54,184 nucleotides of DNA. Origin: RGIG4097 sp937885645 (lineage in GTDB: Bacteria > Bacillota > Clostridia > Christensenellales > CAG-917). The DNA is taken from the NCBI GenBank assembly GCA_937885645.1, contig CALABJ010000025.1:1-54184 (forward strand). Reading direction: 5' to 3'. A program made the translations under genes and the position numbers. The notes under the pieces were generated by a model, which saw only the letters and a list, made by a program, of their open reading frames with translations, was not told where the DNA came from and searched no databases. Of the stretch, positions 8,901 to 23,900 are shown piece after piece. Within the stretch, counting starts at the first letter, position 1. The number at the start of each line of letters is the position of its first letter.

Positions 8901-11900
8901 TGTCGAAGGTCTTGTCAAGGTTGGTGTTATTGTTGTAGGCGACAACAATCTTTGACTTGGCAATGTTGTAAGTCTTGTTTCCGGGCAGTGATGCTGTATA
9001 GTTGCCCTTTTCAGCACTGCCTGCATCGTTTGTGCCTGACACACTGTCAAATTCGGTGACCTTTGCGGTGTATGAGCCTGCATCTTCTGCGGTGAAATCA
9101 CTGAATGAGAAGTAGAGTGTTTCACTCTTGCCGTCATAAGCAAAGACGTTGGACACCTTGATCTTGCCGTTTTCAACTGACATCTTAGCATCTTTGTATT
9201 CTGCCCAAGTGCCTTCATCGTTCTTCATTTCGAAGGTAAGGTCATTGATGCTAAGACCTTGTGCGTTGCCTGAATAGACGTAGCTGAGATCAGGGTTGTT
9301 CCAAACAAGGCGGACTTCTCTTTCCTTGATGGTGAGAGTTGCTTCTTGGTCTTTTGCGATGGTGTAATTGACGGTGTAGTTGTTGATACCCTTGGTTGCA
9401 AGGCTGTTTTCGCCCTCAACTGTACCGCTACCTGTGCCAGATGAGCCAGATGAGATGTTGACAGTGTAAGTGCCGACATTACATGCAACTGTTGCGCTGC
9501 CACCGTCAGTTATGCTTGCTTGACAGTTGACTGTGACGGTTTCATTGCCGTGTTCAACGATGAATGACGCATCGTCATCGTCGCCCATGCCAAAGTCAAC
9601 GGTTTGGATTCTGCCGTTGTAATAGACAGTCTTGCCTGTGATTGTGACGTTTTCAAGAGTGATGACGTGCTTGTTGATTGTCCAGCTTGCATCCCACTCG
9701 TAAGAGTTGGTTGAAGGTGACAATGAGCCGGGGAATCCTGCGTCAGACTGCTTGACAAAACGATAGTTGTTGCGGATTGCCTCACTGATTTCAATATGGG
9801 CATTGTAGGTGCCCGCATTGTTTGCGAAGAAGTTGACTGTGACAGTGTTGTTGTCGTTGGCAACAATATTGTCCTTGTCTGCCTTGCCGTCACCGTTGAG
9901 GAGTGATGCGGTTGAGCCCACTGTCGTGATGTTGTCTTTCAGTGCATCACCAATAAGGAATCCACTGATGACCACACTTTGGATGCCTTGCCACTTCTTG
10001 CCACCGTCAAAGTCGTATGTGGGAAGGAGTGAACTGCCTTGTGAATAGGTGAAGTCCAAAATGAGGTCACGCATATCAACGTTGTAGTCCTTGGTATTCT
10101 TCTTGGGTGAAGAGTGGTTCTTTTCGGTGCCTGCGACTTCAACCTTGACGGTGTGCTTGCCTGCCTTCTTCACGAAGACGATATAGTCTGCCTTGTAGAT
10201 TTGGAGAGAACCAAGTTCACTGTAAGTTCCGTCAACGATGGTGTTGCTCTTGTCGCCGGGTTTTGCAGATGAGCCATCGTAGTCAGTTCTGTAGTATGCA
10301 ATGTGAGTGACGCTTTCGTCAAATCCTGTAGAATCGGGGATTACGCTTCCTGAAAGGAAGTTCCAACTGTCGTAGATTGCGTCAATGGTTTCAGTTGATG
10401 AACTGCCGTTGAATGAGTACTTCAAAGCCATCATATCATTGATTGCTTCATAGACTTGTGCTTCACTGATATGTTCATCCTTTGCGAAGTTGGTGACTGT
10501 GAACTTGATGTAGTGTGAGAAGGTGCCGTCGTAGCGGTTGATGAGGTTCTTGTCCTCACCAGTGTCACCGATGTCGCCAGTTTCAAATTCTACTTCAAGG
10601 GTACGCTTGCGGATGTTCCACTTGTAGTCTTCACCGTCTGCGAGGGTTGAATCCAACTTGCCAAGGGTGATGACTTTGCCCGCCTTGTCAACGGTGTAGA
10701 TTGATGCTTGGACGTCGTATGTGCCTGCTTCTCTACCGGTGTTGACGCCAGCCACGTCGTTTGTGAATGAGTAGTAATTGGTGCCGTAGACACCGCCTGT
10801 CATATCTTGCTTGTAGGTGACGTCTGCAATAGGTGCGTATCTCTCGTAGCCGTTGTAGTTGAGATAACTGAGCATGACTGCTTCTTTGTAGAAGATCATG
10901 ACGTTGCCTGCAGTTGATGCATCTGATGAAACGTACACTTGGGTGTTGCCGTTTGCATCGGTTGTGCCTGCATACAGACTGGTGGCTGCTCTGCCTGTGC
11001 TTTCGTCACTGACGTAGAGATAATAGCCATTCTTGTTTGAGTTGAAGGCTGTCGAATAGATATAGCCCGGAACAACGTTGCCGTCATTGACGTCAGTTGC
11101 AACTTGGTCGGACTTGTAGCTCTTGACGTTTTGTCCTGCTGAATTTGCAATGATGAGCCAGAAGTTCAGGCTTTCGTCATTGGTGTAAGGTGATGTGAGA
11201 GGTGCTTCTGCATTGCTGTGTTCAACTTGGATTGCTTCCTTGGCATATTCAAATTGTGCATTGCCCTCTTCTGCTTCTGCAAAGATATAGTAGAAGCCTG
11301 TTGCCTTGACACCAGTGTTATAGTTGATTGTGACGTCTTGATAAGTTCCCCAATCTTCGTTTGCGTTTTGGACGTACTCGGTGTGGATTGCAAAGTATTC
11401 ATCCCATGTTTGTCCTTCTGCAAGTTTGCCGGGGTTGATGACATTGCCTTCATCGTCAACTTGATAATAAGGATCGTTATTGTTGATGTAGTCGGCGTGT
11501 GAGAGGAACTCTGTCCAAGTGCTTGCCTTGTCAAGAGTGTTGACGATGTCTTGAGGGTTGGAGTTCTGCAAGTGCTCGTTGGAGTATGACTTGATCCAAT
11601 AGCTTGCGTTGCTGACAGGCTTGTTGTAGTTGGAGCTGTCGTTGATAAGTCCGGGGTTGGTTGAACTGGGAACGAAGCCCACGATACCGCCGACGTGCTT
11701 GTATGATGCGGAGATTGCGCCACCGTTGTAGGTTGTGCCGATAACTTCGCCGTAAACATTGTAGCAGTTGTCGATTGCTGCACCTGCTCCAGTGATTTCG
11801 TTGGAGTTGTCGTTGTAGCCAACAATGCCACCGACGTAGTCCTTGCCACCGACGTTGGACTTGTAGATGAGCATATTGCTGATTGAAATGTGTGCCACTT

Positions 11901-14900
11901 CGATTGCACCGATAACGCCACCGACTGCATCAACTGTACCACCGAAGTTTTCGGGAGTGAAGTTGTTTGTGTTGCCGTCAAGGAACACACCGCCGTACAC
12001 GTCACCATAGATGAAGAAGGTGTTGCCTGACCATCCGCCCTCGTCGGTCATATAGTCGGAGTTGATTGCACCAAAGACGCCACCAAGACCGCCCTTTGCC
12101 ACGAATGCGGCCGTATTATCACCAGAAACTTCGCTGAGGATTGTGCTGAGAGGATAAGGATGTTCACCGGTTGCTTGGAGGACCACCTTGTTGTCGCCGT
12201 TTGATTCGTAGCCGAAGTATGAACCTGTGACTTGTGAGCGGTTGCGCGTTGAGTCATAAGTGCCAAGGGCTGCATTGTTTGTGGGATAATAGGCGGCTGT
12301 GCCGTGTGAAGTGTAGCTGTTTGTGATATAACCCACCGATCCACCGAGAGCAGTGTCTCCAGTGAAGGTGATTGTTGCGTAGTTGTAGAATTTGGAGTCG
12401 GTGATAACGCCGTCACTGACACCCAGTGCGCCACCTGCGAAGTTCTTTGCAGTGATTGTGCCGTAGTTGTAGAACTGTGCTCCGTTTTGGATGACGCCGT
12501 AGTTGAGGCCGATTGCACCACCCAAGTTAGACACTTCATATTCATCACCAGATGACTCGACGTGGCCATAGTTGTACATGACTGCGCCGTCAATGATTGC
12601 GTTTTGCATGACGATGCCGATGACGCCACCGACGTTGACCACTGCGGTGACACTTGAACTGCCTGTGTCTGCAGTTGACAATGCTTCGTCACTTGCTTCA
12701 AGTGCTTCACTGTCTGCGTTGGCAAGAGGCATTACGTCGTCACCGTTGGCAAGTTCACCACTGATTGTGCCGTTGACAAGACCGCCGATTGCTCCACCGA
12801 CGTATTGATAGCCATACACGTCGCCAGTGTTGCGCATGACACCATTATTGGTGATGTCACCCAGTGCAACACCAAGGACACCGCCCACGAATTCTTGATA
12901 TGCGTTTTCAAAGTCGCTGTGACCAACTTGACCGTTGTTGACAAAGACTGCGTTTTCAGAGATTGAAATTGAGCCACCGGTTGAGTTGTCTCCAAAGACA
13001 CCGCCGATGCAGTCGATTGACTCTATTGCCGTGCCCTTGCTGTGGTCGTTTGCGCCGACCTTGCCATTGTTGATGACGGTGCAGTATTCACCGAAGACGT
13101 CACCCTTGTTGTAGCCAAGGAATCCGCCGACGTACTTCTTGCCGTCAACTGATGCGTGGAGTGAAATGGTTGCGCTGTCGCCGTCTTCACCATACACAGT
13201 GCCCTTGTATTCGGCTGCGCCCATGTGGAGTGCGCTTCCCTCTGCGTTTGCGCCGATAAAGCCACCTACGTTGGTGTCTGCCACGATACTGCCGGTGTGG
13301 CCTTCAAGGAGTGTCAATTCTTCAACTTCAATTTCACCGTTGCCGTTGGCGTCTGTCCAACTGACAGGTGCGGTGTAAACGACTGAAGTGCGTGTGATAT
13401 AGGTGTCACCTTCGTTGAGACCGATGAAACCACCAACGTTGTCTGCAACCGTTGTGATGAGGGTGGGGGCAACTGCAAAACCACCGTCCAAGCAAACGCC
13501 CTTGGAGATGCCTGCGAAACCGCCGACGTTGCGGGTGTATGCGTTGGTTGCATTGACCACACCAAACACTTGGACGATACACTCTTCCATACGAGCACAA
13601 GTGCCCATATATCCAACCACACCACCAACGTTTTCATCGTAAGTGGTGATGCTTGCGCCCTTTGTGCCCAAGTTGATTGTGCCATAGAAGGATATATTGC
13701 CACGGAAAGTTGCAAAACCATCCGTGCTGTCACTGACGTAGCCTACTATGCCACCGATTGCGGTGCCGTAGGTTGAGTCGTTGGTGGGATTTTGTCTTTG
13801 GATGAGGACGTCTCCCCAAACGTAGCAGTCAATGAATGCGTTGGCGCATCCTGCTCCTGCATCTGCAAAGGAAATGATACCACCAAATGAGTTATCGCCC
13901 TTGATTGTGACGTTTGTGCCTGATGCACCCTCTGTGCCAACGTGGCATCCTGAAACTGTCAATGCACCCTTGTCACCTTGCGCACCAACAATACCGCCGA
14001 TGAGGCGTTTTGTGCCTGTTGAACTTGATTGAATTGTTGCCTTTTGAACGTGGCAACCCACGATATCTGTGAATGATGCTGCATCGTCGCCTTCACTGTA
14101 GCCAACAATACCACCGATTGAATCCTTGAAACCGGTGATTGTGGCGTTGACAACCACTGAGTCGGCAATTGTGAGACGGTTGCCTGTTGCTCTACTATCT
14201 GCCATGCCAACGATACCGCCGGTGTAGCCTGCTCCGCCCTTGCCAGTCTTTACGGTGAGAGTACGTGATGCGGTGCCTGCTTGCAGTCCGCTGATATAGG
14301 AGTTGTCGAGAGCCTTTGCAACGATACCTGCACTTGCGGTGCCTGAGCCACTCAATGAATCTGCATGAATTGTTCCTGTGACGGTGATGTTTTCAACGTG
14401 TGCGTTGCGGACAACACCAAACAGACCAGCGTAAACGTTGGTTCTGTTAAAGCCATAATAGGAGTTGATGTTTCTTATTTCGGCATTGGTGCCATTGCCG
14501 AGGTCACCTGTTATGTGTCCACGGAAGGATCTGTCATAAGATCCACTCTTGTCACCCAGATAGCCAATAGGATTCCAGTTGGTTGTGCTGTATCCCACGT
14601 TTGACGTCCAAGAGCCGTTATAACCATAGTTGCGTGCCTTCCAAGTTGCATATGCGGTGCTTCCGTTATAATTGAGTGTGCCACCATCACCAGCTTTATT
14701 TTGACTGTTTGCATAGAAACTGGTTGCAGGCGCGTGAATATCCGTTGTTGTGCCACTAGACATGGACAGTGCACCGCCATGAGTGCCGTTTGCGCCACGG
14801 TCATAGAGGTGATAACTCTTGCCTTTCTTCTTAGTTGATCCGTCATAGAACACGTAGTCATTGCCAGAGTTGACGTCACTGGTTGGCAATTGAATATACG

Positions 14901-17900
14901 TACAAACGTCTCCTGCAAGGTTGTTTGTGCCATTTGCAAATTCAATGAACTTGCCTTCAAAGCCGAAGGTTGAATTTCCGCCCTTTGCTGAGGTAAGTGC
15001 CATAACACCGAGGAGGTCAATGCCGTCCTTGATGACGTAGGGGTTGAACTCTCCGCCTGCAGGTTGTTGGACAAATTCTCCAAGGTTGTTTCTGCCGTAG
15101 CCAAGAGAGGTCATTGCAAGGCCATCTTGGGTGTCAACGGCAAAGACTGAAAGTTGAGGCAAGCAACCGGGCAAGAAAATCCAGCCGGGGTAATTGCCGC
15201 TCTTGATGTCGTTGTTGATGAGGACGCGTGCGTCACTTTCACCGGAGCTGTTCAAACCATCAACACCATTGGTGCTGATTTCTTCATTGCTCTTCATTGC
15301 TGCAGTGAGTTCTGCAACCGAAGCCATAACGTGACCTGCACCGCCACTTGATGAATAGGTATCAGTGTCATTGAGTGAGTCACCAATGCTGAAGTCACTA
15401 TGGTCGTATCCGCCAACATGGTATCTTGCCGTGACTCCGTCACGTCTTGCACAACTGACCTGCCACTTCAAAGAATAGCAATCAAACACATTTGACTCCG
15501 TTCCTTTGATTACTTTAAAGTATCCAACTATACCGCCTGCATATTTAGGACGAGCATCGTATGAGGCAATTTCTGCGCCAATAGCTTCCAACTTAATTTC
15601 GCCAACGTTATAACAGTTTCTTACGTATGTTTCGGTGCCGTCAGCCATACCAATAATGCCGCCTGCACGACCGTGCCAAACAAGAACTTCACCTGCTGTT
15701 CCACGCATGATGACGTCACCTACGTTATAGCAATATCTAACGTCTGACTTGACTGCTGTGCCAAGAATACCGCCTACGTTGACACCAAAGCTATTGCCAG
15801 TGCCAACACCAATAACGTAATAATCGTTTTCTTCTTTCCAACCAAATGTCGTTCCAAAACGGACCTTTCTATACGCACCTGTGATGACTGTGCCTACGTT
15901 GTAGCAATAATAAATCTTTGTGGTGTGGCTTTGAGTTGTGTATTCAGTGTCTGCGCCCATGATGCCGCCGGCTTTGTTGCCCCACGCATGAATTTCACCT
16001 GCATTGTATGAGGTGTAAACGTCAGCATAACCAGAGCCACCGACAAGACCGATAATGCCACCAGCACTGCCATCTTTGCCCTTGCTGTTTTCAGAAAGTC
16101 TTGATTTCTTTTGTGCCTCTGAGTTGCCTGTGTATGAGCCTTCACAGATTGCATCAACACTGCCGGTATTACCGCAGTTCATAATTGTGGTTTGACCGCC
16201 TGTTCTGCCGATGATGCCACCAACGTTGTAGGAGCCAAGAATCATTGCAGTGTTTCTGCATGAGTCAATGTTGACAATGGGTGCGTTTGCAAAGGTTCCA
16301 TTGTAACTGTCATTGCCACCGTCACGATAACCATTCCACACGTTGCCGATGATGCCACCCGTGCCGTAGCCAGATGACTTGCCTGTTGTGATGATTGTGC
16401 CTTGGTTGACGCAAGCGATAAGGTTGTATGTGAACTTTTCAGTTGTGGTTGTTGAAACGTTGCCCTTTGTTGTGCCGATGATGCCACCACAGCTGTATTG
16501 GCTTGAAGTGATGTTGACCTTTGATGTGCAGTTGTAGAAGTTTGCACTGCCACGAGCATGGCCAACAAATGCGGCACAGTCATATGCTGCATTGGTGATT
16601 GTGCCTGAAATGGTCAAGTTCATGAAGGTGACTGCTGTTGAGCCACTGAGGTTGCCTCTTGCTTGAGGGAACAAACTGAGTTCGTTCACTGAACTTGCTG
16701 TGTCAAGACTGCTTGCGCTTGCATCTGTCCAAACACCAGTTGAAGTGTTGAAGGTTTGACCATTGGTGCCACCAACGATGTAGATTTCAATTTCGTAGCC
16801 GTCACCATCAAATGTACCACTGAAGAAACCACCGTTGACGTTTTGGATGTCACCGTTCCAGTAAGGAGTATGTTCAAGACCGGCAAGACCACTGTAAACG
16901 TTGCCACCACTTGTGTACTTGGTGGGAACACGGTTTGAGCCGGTCAAGTTGGTCGCCAGTTTAACATATTGATTGAGTCCGTTTGCACCTGATTTTTGGA
17001 CGTCAAGGGCAAATGCCTTCCAGTCATCAAGTGAGTCGATGACACGAGGTGCCACTGCTGAATATTTTGCGTATTGGAAAGTCAAATCTCTTGAAGTCTT
17101 GACGTAGTTGCCTGTTGCGGAATAGTCGAAGCTGTAAGAGGTTTGATAACTGCCTCTGTGATAGTTGCCGTCGTCGGTGGGATGATCCACCACGTCAACC
17201 TTGTAAAGACCTGTCTTGCCGATGTAGAGATACTTCTCTTCCCAAGCGGTGCTGTTGGTGTAGTTTGAAATACTGCCAAAGCGGACACTTGTCTTTGCAA
17301 TGATGACACTGCCCTCTGTTGATGCGCTCAGACGGAGGAAGAGGTTGTGTTCATTGCTGTCGTTTGCTGCGGCTTCAAAGGCGTGTTCGAAGGGATCTTC
17401 ATAGCCACTGCCGTTGTAGAACACAACTTGTGCCTTTTGGTCGTAGCCTGTGATTGTGCCAACACTGGGCAGAGTGATGCCGAGAGAGATGCTTCCCTTC
17501 TTGGCTTCGATTTCGCCTGCAGAGCCTGTTGCGTGGGCTCTTGAAACTGCGCTGTCAGGGATGAGGCCTGCAAAGACGAACATTTCGTCAATGTATGCGT
17601 TCATTGCGCCATCGTTTGCGCTGTAGAATGAGAGGATATAGTTGCCGTATGCGTTGGCAGGGACACTTTGGTACGTAGGATCTGCTGTGAGATAGAGTGC
17701 CCAAGTATCCTTGATGGTTGCAACTGTTGCGGCAACACCTGCAACACCGCCCCTTGCTGTGGTCAGGTTGTTGTCATACTTGAAGCCTTGGACGTAGCAA
17801 GTGTCCAAAGTGCCCAGTGCCATGTTGCCAACAAGACCGCCAACATAGTTGTTGCCTCGGACCATATCCGTGGTTGTGTCCACGTTTTGGTTGCCGGGGA

Positions 17901-20900
17901 GAGATACGAATGAATATCTAAACGTACCGCCGTTCATATATCCAACGAGACCGCCGATATAGTTGCCTTCGTTGCTTGATGAGCCAACTGAAGTCTTGAC
18001 CACTGCTGTTGAGAACACACTTTCAATTTGGTGTCCCATTGTGCTCAACGTGCCAAACAAACCGCCTGCATAACTGGTGTTTGTGGTGATTTGATAAGTG
18101 GTGCTGTCAATGTTGCCGTTGTATGACCAATTTGCTTGGCCTTCGTCCTCGGTGTTGATGAGACGGATTGCGTTGTTCAGTTCAATGCGTCCAACTAGAC
18201 CGCCGACAACGGTTTGACCTGTGACGTTGGCTTCGTTGCGGATGAATGTAGGTTCGAAGACGGTGATGACTCCGTCATAAGGTGCCACGTTTTGAGTCAT
18301 TGCACCAATGACACCGCCTGTGTAGGCTTGTGAGCCAACCACTGAGCCGTAGTTGGTCATTGATGACACACGCTTGACTCCGTCAACGGTGTATTCACCA
18401 AGATAATAGGTGCCTGCGTTTGCGCCTGTGCCTTGACGGCCTGCGCCTGCCATAATTTGACCAATGATACCGCCAACGTGACTTGATCCGCTGACCTTTG
18501 CATAGTTGACGTATTCGCCATAGATTTCACTGCCAAGACCAAGGTGTCCAACCACTGAGCCAACAAAGTTTGTACCGCTTATGGTGATGCTATCCTTGTT
18601 TGAGTTGTTAAGACCGGTGTTGGCGTATGCTCTATCGATGAGGACGTACTCTTGTGCCTTGCCCACGATCACGCCTACGTATTGCGCGCCTGCGACATTA
18701 TAATAAGCGTTGCTTGCATCTGCGGTCAAGACATCCACATTCTTGACCTCTGCGTGCGCAACGGTGCCGTTGAGGACAACGCCCTTCATCACACCAAACA
18801 AACCAACATAGTCTCCGTTGAGGGCTGAGAATTGATTGCCCAGTCTAATGGTTGCGTATGCGCCTGATGCAAAGTTGCCGTCAAATACACCACCGAAGTA
18901 GTTGGATGCGTTGTTTTCGTATGAATAGAACGTTGTTGCGCCGTCTTGGTTTGCAATGGCGGACCAGCCTCCGATAGGCTTGAAGTTGATGTAGTCAGGC
19001 ATTGTAATATTGGCGGTGACAAGGAAGTAGGACTTCTTGATTGTGCCGTCAAGATATGCTGTGTAGAACACGTCTTTTGAACGTGCGTTTGCACTATTGC
19101 CTGCGCCAGTGCCTTGGACACTATTGATAGGTGCACTGATTTGGTTGACGATTTCGCTCAGTCTAAGGAGGTGAATCCAGTGGCTGATGACGTAAGGATT
19201 GTCAACACTACCCCAATCGCTTTCAACCTTGCCGTCACCGTTTCTGTCTGACACTGCAATGATATCGTAGTCACTGTCGATTGCATAGTAATTGAGGGTG
19301 ACGTAGCCTGTGCCAGAAGATGAATAGTAGTTGTTGCTGGGCACGAAGCTTGTTCTGCCGTCTTGCATACGGTTGACGAGATAGCCGTCTGCGGTTTGAA
19401 CTGCTCCGTGTTGTGAAATGATTGTGCCGTCAAGTGCTATGGTGACGCCTGCACCCTTGTGGTGTGTGCCTGCCATATCACTTGTGCCATAGGAAAGTTG
19501 GACGGAATACACCAAAATCATGGTGCCGTCGCTCTTCAATCTGTAAATGTAGAATTTTTCTGTTGCGCTGGGGTTGTAGTCAATGACACCTTGATTGTTC
19601 TTGAAAGAAGTGACGTTTGTCAAAGTTTTGCCAAGATTGCTGTCGTAATAGGTGTCATATCCGCCGTAAACTACGCCGTCAAAGAATATGAGAGCAGCTC
19701 CGTTTGCACTTGTTGCATCGTCGCTGTTGATGTCGAATTGTGAAATTGTTGCGCTACCGTTCTTCTTGCAACCCACGATGACGTTGCCTGCCATAATGTG
19801 TGCGTCATAGGTGAAAGTGCCCACGTTGACAGAGTCTTCGCTCTTGTTGACAAGGCTGAAACGATAACTTGACGTGTATCCAGAAACACGGACTTCTTCA
19901 ATGAATGCCTCTGCTTGGTTGCCGGATGCGGCTTTGTCTGTGCCGTCGTAAACAAGATCGTGGAACCCGCCTGCAACATCAAGGAATCTTGCACGGATGT
20001 TTCCATCAAAACTAGAGCCATAGCCAAAGTTGTCAAATACGCAAGTGCCTGCATTTGCATCGTGAGTGCTTCTGAGTGTAGCGGTGTTGGGTCGTGCGTA
20101 GCCTGTGACCTTGTATGCAGTTGAAAGTTTTTCAAGAGAGAGATATCGTCCTGCCAGTGAAGTGACACCGCTCTTGAAATAGAAGCCATTGAAATTGTTT
20201 GAAGTGATTGCTGTCCAGTCGGTGTGCAAATTCATTCCAACTGAAGGCAAAATTGTTGCGCCAACTTCATTTGCAAGAAGACGACCGTAGGTCAATCCAT
20301 TGCCTGTGTTGTGTCCGCCTACCAAACTTCCGTTGTAGAATGCCCATGACGTGGTGACGTTGGTTGAAGATGAGCCCACAACACCGCCCACATAGGATGA
20401 GCCAGAAATTGTGCCAACCACCAAACAATATGAATTGTTGATTGCAGACGTGTTGTAGCCCGCAATACCGCCTATGTATGAAGTGCCTAGAACTGAACCA
20501 TCGAAGTATGAATAGTTGATTGTGCCTGCATTGTAGCCTGCGATACCACCCAAGTAGTTTGTGCCGGGCACGGTGCTGTGGTTGACACAGTTGCTGATTG
20601 TGCCAGAGTTGTGTCCTGCGATACCACCAACGTATTGTCCTGCATAACTAGAACTTGCATTGATGCTTGTGACAAGACAGTTTCTGATTGTACCGCCCTT
20701 GTTGATGCCTGCGATGAAACCGAGATATGCACCCTTGCTGACTGCGAAGAGTGTGCCTTGACGCATATTTCCGCCGTCTGCTCTGCCGATGATTGTGCCG
20801 CCGTTGTAGCCTGCGATACCACCGATGATTGCGCCGGTATAACTTGTTCCGCCAAGGGTGACGGTTGCGTTGCCTGATCTATTGCCGTTGATAGTTGCGG

Positions 20901-23900
20901 TTGCAGGAACGTTGGTCAGTGCTGAGAAATCAAGGGTTGTGCTTGCGTTGACACCAACAATACCGCCGATGACGTTGCCTGTTGCCACACCATAGTTTTC
21001 AATTGTAGATTCTGCGGCGTCGATTTCGCCTGTCATGGCAGAGCCATTTGCAAAGACAATCTTGCCACCACCGTCAATCCAACCAAAGAAACCACCTGCA
21101 TAAAGACCTGTAGGTGAAACAGATTCACCACTTGCTGTGGAAACGAGATTTGCATTGTTGAGGTTGAATTTGGCGTTGACCGTCTTGCCGTTGTTGTTGA
21201 AATAGCCGAAAATGCCACCGATATAATCTTTGCCGTGGACGTGTGAAGAGTTGAGGAACACTGTGCCATCTGCGATGCTTGCAGTGCCGCTTGTGGCTGA
21301 AATATAACCGGTGATACCACCGACGTAGGATTGACCGATGACAACACCCTTGTTTGTGAGAGTGCCAGTCATTGTGCCTTGAGTGTTGACGTAGCCGATG
21401 TAGCCACCAACACTTGTGACACCGGTGATGGTGCCTGAGTTGGTCGCTGTGCCACCTGCTGTGCCCCAGTTGAGTTCACCTGCATAGCCACCGACGTTGT
21501 TGTTGCCTGTGACTGCACCTTCGTTGATGATGGTTGCATTTGAGCTGTTTGCGCCAAAGTGATGACCTGTTATACCGCCAACGTTGTTGACACCAACCAC
21601 TTTGCCGGTGTTCTTCAAGTCACCTCTGAGGTTCGTGTCTTGCGCGCAACCTATAATGCCGCCCGCGTAATTGCCGTATGCGGTGACGTTTGCTGAGTTG
21701 GTGACGTCTTCAATGACAGGGTCAGCACTGCGGTTTTGGCTGTGAGTGTGACCGACAAGACCACCAACGTATCCTGCACCTTGGACTGTACCGTCGACGT
21801 TGATATTGGTGATGCTGCCTGCACGCATATAGCCGAAAAGACCAGCGTATTGATATTGGAATACGTTGACTGTGACTGTATTGCCGTTGCCGTTGAAGTG
21901 TCCGTTGAAGGGGTGTGCAGTGTCCTTGCCGATAGGCTTCAATGCGTCATTGTAGCTCTTTGAAGTGGTAAGTCTAAATTCAGAGAGTTGCAATGTGCCT
22001 TGTCTTGCATAGACGGTGACTTGGAAATATTTGTAGAATCCTGCATTTGTAAATGCAGGGCCTGTGACTTGGGCATAGTTGGTTGTGCTCCAACCATTGT
22101 TTGTGCCTGTGTCAAGGAGTGTTGTCCAGTTGCTGTTGTCGTTTGATCCTCTGATGATAAAGCGGTTGGGAGTTCTGCCTGTATTTGATGCAGTGTCGTT
22201 TGCATTGTTCCAGTAGAATCCGTCAACGTATGTAGTGGTGGGAAGATTGAATGTGAAAGTAAGTTCAGTGACGTCTGCACAGAACTTTGTGCCGGTGTTG
22301 CCGTCAAAGAGGTTTGCAGGACCTTCATTTGCGTTTCCTGCATTACTTGCGCTCAAATAGGTATGACCACCCACTGAGTTGGAACGCATATTTGCACTGA
22401 TGTCAGTGCCAAGGACAAAATAGCTGCCCTCATAGGTTATGCTTGTGGCTTGTGAGCCAGCATAGTTGACGCTGTTGATTGCAGATTGTTCGCCGTTGAC
22501 AATCTTGGAAAAGTTGGTAAAGTGGCGATCTAATGCAATATAATAGGGGTTTGAGGCACTTCCCCAAGTTGCGTTTTCATCAACTGTTCCACCCCAAGGC
22601 AAGGTTGCTCCGTGTGCCATTCTGCCGTAGTCGGCAAGTTTGACGGTGAGGGTTGCTGTGTTCTTGGTGATGGCGTAGTTTGCCGTTCTGTCAACACCAT
22701 TGCTGTCCTTTATGACTATGTCGTTGATTGAAATGGTGTAGGTGGTTTGTGAATTGATGGTTGATGTGGGTGTATAGTTGTCGGTGACAACGCAGGTGGT
22801 CACTGAATGTCCACCTATGATTCCTGAAATGGTGCAGTATGCTGTGTCAAGAACGTCCACGTCATAACCTGGACGTTGATTTTCAAAAAGTGTAAGCGCT
22901 TTTGCAGTGAACGTAACGGATTTTGTGGTTATGGTGACAGTGGTTGAAATTGTGCCCATGACCAAATCACCATACTTGACTGTGATGGTGTTTGCCACTG
23001 CTCCGTCAGTGACGTAGGTTGCACTGCCTGCTGTGGATTGAGTGTATCCTGTGGGGATAGAATTTATCCTTGCTTGGTGAGCTGCACCATCAAAGACGTA
23101 GGACAGCGTCATTGCGGGTGAAACTTGTGTCACCGTGAAGGACTTTGCGTCGCTGGTTGTTGATGCAAAGTTGTATTTGAGTGTCTTGGTTGTTCCACTT
23201 GCTGAATAGGTTGCGCCGGTAGGTTTGTATGCTGTGCTTGTGGCTCTTTCAACAACACTGAGATATGTGTTGGCCGCCACTGTATAAACAATCTTGAAAC
23301 CGTCTGCTTGTGTCCAGTTGTTGACGTCAGCGTTTGCTTTCAAAGGAGTGACTGTTGCACCATCGGGTACGCCTGCGGCGTAATTTCCACTCCAAGAAGG
23401 CTCTGAGGAACTACGATAGAAACTGTATGATGCGGTGATTGTACCGCTGTTGCTTCCTGCCACTGCTCCAAGAGTGCTTCCGCCGGTTATTGTGCCGAAA
23501 TAGTTGAATGAGTAGTTGATTGCACCTATATTGCTGCCAACAATGCCACCAATATAACTGCCTGTACCCTTTACATTGCCTGAGTTGTAGCAATGATTGA
23601 TTTCTTTGGTCATTGCATGACCAACAACACCGCCAACATAGTCCTTGCCAGTGACTGCGCCAGTGTTGGTGCATGCAGTGAGGATATATCTTGAAGTTTC
23701 ACTGCCTTGCGAATAATAGCCGACAACACCACCGACCTTTGAGCCGTTGGTTGCTGTGACATTGCCGTAGTTGTCAGAGTTGTTGACTGAGCCTGAAACC
23801 CAGTTTGCATAACCCACAATACCACCAACTGCATCGGTTGTGCCTGTGCAGACCACTTCCATATAGTTGGCAGAATTTCTTGCCACACTGCCTGCATAGT

